Positions 60,499 through 64,000 of a DNA stretch of 64,000 bases are shown here, piece after piece (within the stretch, counting starts at the first letter, position 1; each line of letters begins with the position of its first letter). Source of the stretch: Acidobacteriota bacterium (GTDB lineage Bacteria > Acidobacteriota > Terriglobia > Acidiferrales > UBA7541); NCBI GenBank assembly GCA_003152355.1, contig PMAA01000201.1, forward strand, positions 30,811 to 94,810, in the 5' to 3' direction. Under the pieces are notes generated by a model. It was not told the DNA's origin, did not search any database, and saw only the letters and a program-made list of their open reading frames with translations. Position numbers and translations under genes: made by a program.

Positions 60499-63101
60499 GG
60501 CAATTTAATTTCGTAAGAAACAAGCTCTCTCTATTTGCGTTGATCGCGCTCACGCTCCTGTTGTCCGCAGGGAATTCGCTGCGCGCACAATCTCTTCCTG
60601 AAACCGTCGAATCCATTGATAAGGCGCGCGTGGTCACGCGAATTCTTTTCATTACCGCACATCCAGATGACGAAGCCTCAGGCCTGCTCAGCTATCTGTC
60701 GCACGGCCTTGATGCCGATGTAGCTTTGCTCACGCTGACGCGCGGCCAGGGCGGACAGAACGCGATTGGGCCGGAGCAGGGCGAACGACTTGGGATTCTC
60801 CGCACGTCCGAATTGCTGGCGGCGAGCAAGAACAACGGCGTCGAACAATTCTTCACGCGTGCTATGGACACCGGCTATTCGAAGAGCGCCGATCAAACCA
60901 TGAAAATCTGGGGCGACGTGCCGCTTGAGGATATGGTTCGAGTGCTTCGCATGTTTCGGCCGAACGTCGTCATCAACGGATGGGGCGGCGTCCATACCGG
61001 ACATGGCCAGCATCAGGCGAGCGGAATTCTCACGCCGCGAGCCGTGGCTGCCGCGGCCGATGCAAGCGCATTCCCCGATCAAATCAGGCAAGGCCTCGCG
61101 CCATGGAAAGTTTCGCTGGTGCTCGAAGATCGCCGCACGGTGCAGGAAAATGGATTCCGTGTTCCGGTCGAGCAAATTTCCGCGCTTTGGGGGAAGAGCT
61201 ACAACGAATTTGGACGTGAAAGCCTCGTCTTCCATCGCTCGCAGGGCGTGACGATGTTTCTCAGCTCGCCGTTCCTTCGCTGGCCGCTGTATTTGGTAGT
61301 TGCTGATCCGAAAGCTGCCGATCAGCATGTCGGCCCGGAGGATTTGTCGAAGACGCTTCTATCGCTGGTGCAGCCGGGAGGTGCCGACGGGCAAAGCCTC
61401 GCGAATGTGGACGAGTCGCTGACTGCGGCGGAAGAGGCGGCGCTCCATCTGGATTGGACCGTTGCCGCAAAATATCTAGCGGCTGCGGGAACCGGCATCG
61501 CCAGTTTTGAAGATTCAGTCAAAGCTTCCAGCGGCGGCAAGAGTGAATTGCTTAGGGAGCTTGCGCGCGTGCGGCAGCGAATTGACCAAGCGCTTGCGAA
61601 TGTGGCCGCACTGCACATTGACGCGCGCGCCAATCGAGATGAACTCGTGGCAGGCGAAACGTTCAAGGTGGACACTCGCTGGACGCTTCGCGAGAACATC
61701 GGCATCAAGGTGAACGACACGACTCTGGTCGTGCCGGATGGATGGAGCGTCGGCGACACACCAATTCCGGAAGGAGAAGGCAAACAGTACGCGGCTTCGT
61801 TCAACGTCGCAGTCCCGCGCCGTGCTGTGGCACCAACGTCCGCGTTGGATTACATTTTGCCGTATCCGCCGCCATTGGTGGTTGCGCGCATGAGCGCCAC
61901 GGTCGGTGGCTATTCGTTTACGAGCGAAATGCCAGTTGTTTCCATACGTGCGACATCAACGAGCGTGGATACTTTTCCGATTACGCTCGTTCCCGCGGTC
62001 ACGCTAACGATTGAGCCGAAGCAAGTGATGCAACCGGAGTCACGCGCAGGCGAGCCGATCGAATTGCTTGCGCGGGTGCGATACCATGCAACCTCGGCGG
62101 CAAAAGTGGGGGTCTCGCTCGACGCGCCGGCAGGTTGGAGCGTCGCGCCGGTTGCGCCGATTGAATTCTCCGAACCGGGCGACCAATTGATTCGATTTAC
62201 CGTCACGCCTCCGGCAAAGCCGGCGCCCGGTGCCTATCCGCTTCGCGCTTTCGGGAAAATCGGCGACGAATCTTTCAGCGTGTCGCTTGAGCCGCTTCCG
62301 TCGCTTCCGACGCGTTCATGGAGCGAGCCGCCGGAAGCAACGGTCCACGTGCTCGATCTCGCCGTGCCGCCAAATCTTCGCGTCGGATACATCGCGGCGG
62401 AAAACGACACGATCCCTGAATTTTTGCGACAACTCGGAATTGACCTGCATCTCCTGAATGAAGTTGATCTCGCGTTTGGCGATTTAAGCCGTTACGACGC
62501 GATCGTTGTCGGAATTCGCGCGTACGAATTGCGGCACGACTTGCCGCGCTCGAATGCACGGCTTCTCGACTACGTGAGCAAGAGCGGGACGCTCGTGGTC
62601 CAATACCAGCGCGATTTTGCGTGGAACAAATATTTGCCGGCGCCCTATCCCGCGAAGATGCCGGATTCGACGGCGCGTACCACCGACGCAAATTCGCCGG
62701 TGAATTTTCTCGCGCCTAAGAATTCGATCCTGAATTTTCCGAACAAGATTACGCAAGATGATTTCAAGGGCTGGGTGCAGGAGCGCGGGCTCTATTACCT
62801 CGGTACTTTCGATTCACGCTATCAGCCTATTCTTGGGCTGACGGATCCGGGCGAGAGCGAAGACAATGGCGCTCTTATTGAAGCAAAACTTGGAAAAGGA
62901 ACTTACATCTACACCGGATTGTCCTTCTTCCGCGAATTGCCTGCGGGAGTGCCCGGCGCGTACCGGCTATTCGTAAACCTCATTAGCCAGTCGAAGGCCA
63001 ACTCGAATACGACGGCAATGAATCGAGAGCATGACACGCACAGTCGCGGAATAATTTTTGATGGCATCGCCGATCCATCACGCCGATTTTTCTTTGAGTG
63101 A
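60495..63101 (+). CDS. Secreted PIG-L family deacetylase with large C-terminal extension
   Basis: Signal peptide; HPDDEASGLLSYLSHG; GGVHTGHGQHQASG; overlaps the upstream permease stop by 4 nt. Confidence 0.88.
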   Translation: MRQFNFVRNKLSLFALIALTLLLSAGNSLRAQSLPETVESIDKARVVTRILFITAHPDDEASGLLSYLSHGLDADVALLTLTRGQGGQNAIGPEQGERLGILRTSELLAASKNNGVEQFFTRAMDTGYSKSADQTMKIWGDVPLEDMVRVLRMFRPNVVINGWGGVHTGHGQHQASGILTPRAVAAAADASAFPDQIRQGLAPWKVSLVLEDRRTVQENGFRVPVEQISALWGKSYNEFGRESLVFHRSQGVTMFLSSPFLRWPLYLVVADPKAADQHVGPEDLSKTLLSLVQPGGADGQSLANVDESLTAAEEAALHLDWTVAAKYLAAAGTGIASFEDSVKASSGGKSELLRELARVRQRIDQALANVAALHIDARANRDELVAGETFKVDTRWTLRENIGIKVNDTTLVVPDGWSVGDTPIPEGEGKQYAASFNVAVPRRAVAPTSALDYILPYPPPLVVARMSATVGGYSFTSEMPVVSIRATSTSVDTFPITLVPAVTLTIEPKQVMQPESRAGEPIELLARVRYHATSAAKVGVSLDAPAGWSVAPVAPIEFSEPGDQLIRFTVTPPAKPAPGAYPLRAFGKIGDESFSVSLEPLPSLPTRSWSEPPEATVHVLDLAVPPNLRVGYIAAENDTIPEFLRQLGIDLHLLNEVDLAFGDLSRYDAIVVGIRAYELRHDLPRSNARLLDYVSKSGTLVVQYQRDFAWNKYLPAPYPAKMPDSTARTTDANSPVNFLAPKNSILNFPNKITQDDFKGWVQERGLYYLGTFDSRYQPILGLTDPGESEDNGALIEAKLGKGTYIYTGLSFFRELPAGVPGAYRLFVNLISQSKANSNTTAMNREHDTHSRGIIFDGIADPSRRFFFE

Positions 63102-63795
63102 GTTTCACGAGCCGCGCATGGTTGGGATTCCCGAAGGCTGGTTCCTGATGGGGAGCGAAGCCGGGCAGGATAACGAACGGCCGGTACATCGCGTGTGGGT
63201 AGACGCGTTCGAACTCGCGGTACATCAGGTGACGAACGCGGAGTACGCGCATTTTCTGAACGCGACAGGCCATCGCAAACCGCAACATTGGGACGACGCG
63301 AACTTTAATCATCTCGAACAACCAGTCGCCGCGCCAAGTTGGTTTGACGTGGTTAGCTATTGCGAGTGGCTCTCGGGCATCACGCAAAATCGCTACCGCC
63401 TTCCGACCGAAGCTGAATGGGAACGTGCCGTGCGCGGTGGCATCGAGGAGAAGTCTTATCCGTGGGGCGATGAGCCGCCGGAGACGCTTCCGAATTACGC
63501 ATCGCGCTGGAAGAATGGGCCCGAACCGGTTGGGCAATACGCTCCGAACGCTTACGGACTTTTCGATATTGGGGACAACGTTCACGAGTGGTGCGCGGAC
63601 TGGTTTGCAGCGGATTATTATTCGGTTTCGCCGGAGCAAAATCCGCGAGGGCCCGCTGAGGGCAAGCGTCGCGCATCGCGCGGTGGTTCGTGGCGGCACT
63701 ATACGAAGGTCTCGCGCTGTGCGGCGCGATCGAGTATTCCTCCGGAATTCCAGTACGCGGACTACGGCTTTCGTATCGCGCGCGATATCGCGTGA
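63058..63795 (+). CDS. SUMF1/formylglycine-generating-enzyme-like domain protein
   Basis: GWFLMGSEAGQDNERPVHRVWVDAFELAVHQVTNAEYAHFLNATG; RLPTEAEWERAVRGG; GLFDIGDNVHEWCADWF; GGSW. Confidence 0.9.
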   Translation: MMASPIHHADFSLSEFHEPRMVGIPEGWFLMGSEAGQDNERPVHRVWVDAFELAVHQVTNAEYAHFLNATGHRKPQHWDDANFNHLEQPVAAPSWFDVVSYCEWLSGITQNRYRLPTEAEWERAVRGGIEEKSYPWGDEPPETLPNYASRWKNGPEPVGQYAPNAYGLFDIGDNVHEWCADWFAADYYSVSPEQNPRGPAEGKRRASRGGSWRHYTKVSRCAARSSIPPEFQYADYGFRIARDIA

Positions 63796-63860
63796 GGGCC
63801 CGCCCGCGCTGCTCCACAAATCGTGCTATTCTCGCGGAAGATCGGGGGGAAAAGAAAAGA

Positions 63861-64000
63861 ATGAGACAGCGAACTGCGGGTGTGCGAAAGATTTTGCTCG
63901 CTATGTTTGTGTTATCAATTTTGTTCGCGCCGCCGGCGCGTGCCGGCTATAGCCCGCAAAAGAATAAAAAGCAGCCGCCTCCGCCGGCGCCAGACACAAC
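63861..64000 (+). CDS. Secreted hypothetical protein, 3'-truncated by window edge
   Basis: ATG 63861 gives MRQRTAGVRKILLAMFVLSILFAPPARAGYSPQKNKKQPPPPAPDTT, signal-peptide-like and open to the end. Confidence 0.55.
   Translation, partial: MRQRTAGVRKILLAMFVLSILFAPPARAGYSPQKNKKQPPPPAPDT

Overview
This 64 kb window looks like a chromosomal segment from an acidobacterium-like bacterium (inferred from gene content; taxonomy not tested). It carries a replication-origin-type block (dnaA, dnaN, gyrB, gyrA), a purine operon (purN, purM, purF, purL, purQ), and housekeeping genes (partial pheT, zapA, ymdB-like, tyrS, lepB, glmU, fabI, lpxC, lipA). Between zapA and the 6S RNA/ymdB locus is a ~13 kb metal/envelope block: a CzcCBA-type RND efflux operon flanked by two related small His/Cys proteins, then two large carboxypeptidase-like/TonB-dependent outer-membrane proteins. 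The second of these sits behind a perfect 23-bp Fur-box-like palindrome overlapping the predicted transcription start. Features absent from the ORF track include a 6S RNA (ssrS) with promoter and closing stem, several intrinsic terminators, a consensus sigma70 promoter, a likely long structured gyrB leader, an orphan terminator implying an sRNA or microprotein, a short tandem repeat between a P450 and a PAS-SpoIIE phosphatase gene, and small CDSs re-called from start sites. Unusual protein architectures include MOSC-SnoaL, ACP-FAAL-LPLAT, and an overlapping permease/PIG-L/FGE-like operon whose FGE-like member lacks the canonical catalytic cysteines. No tRNA, rRNA, CRISPR array, prophage or transposase was recognised.
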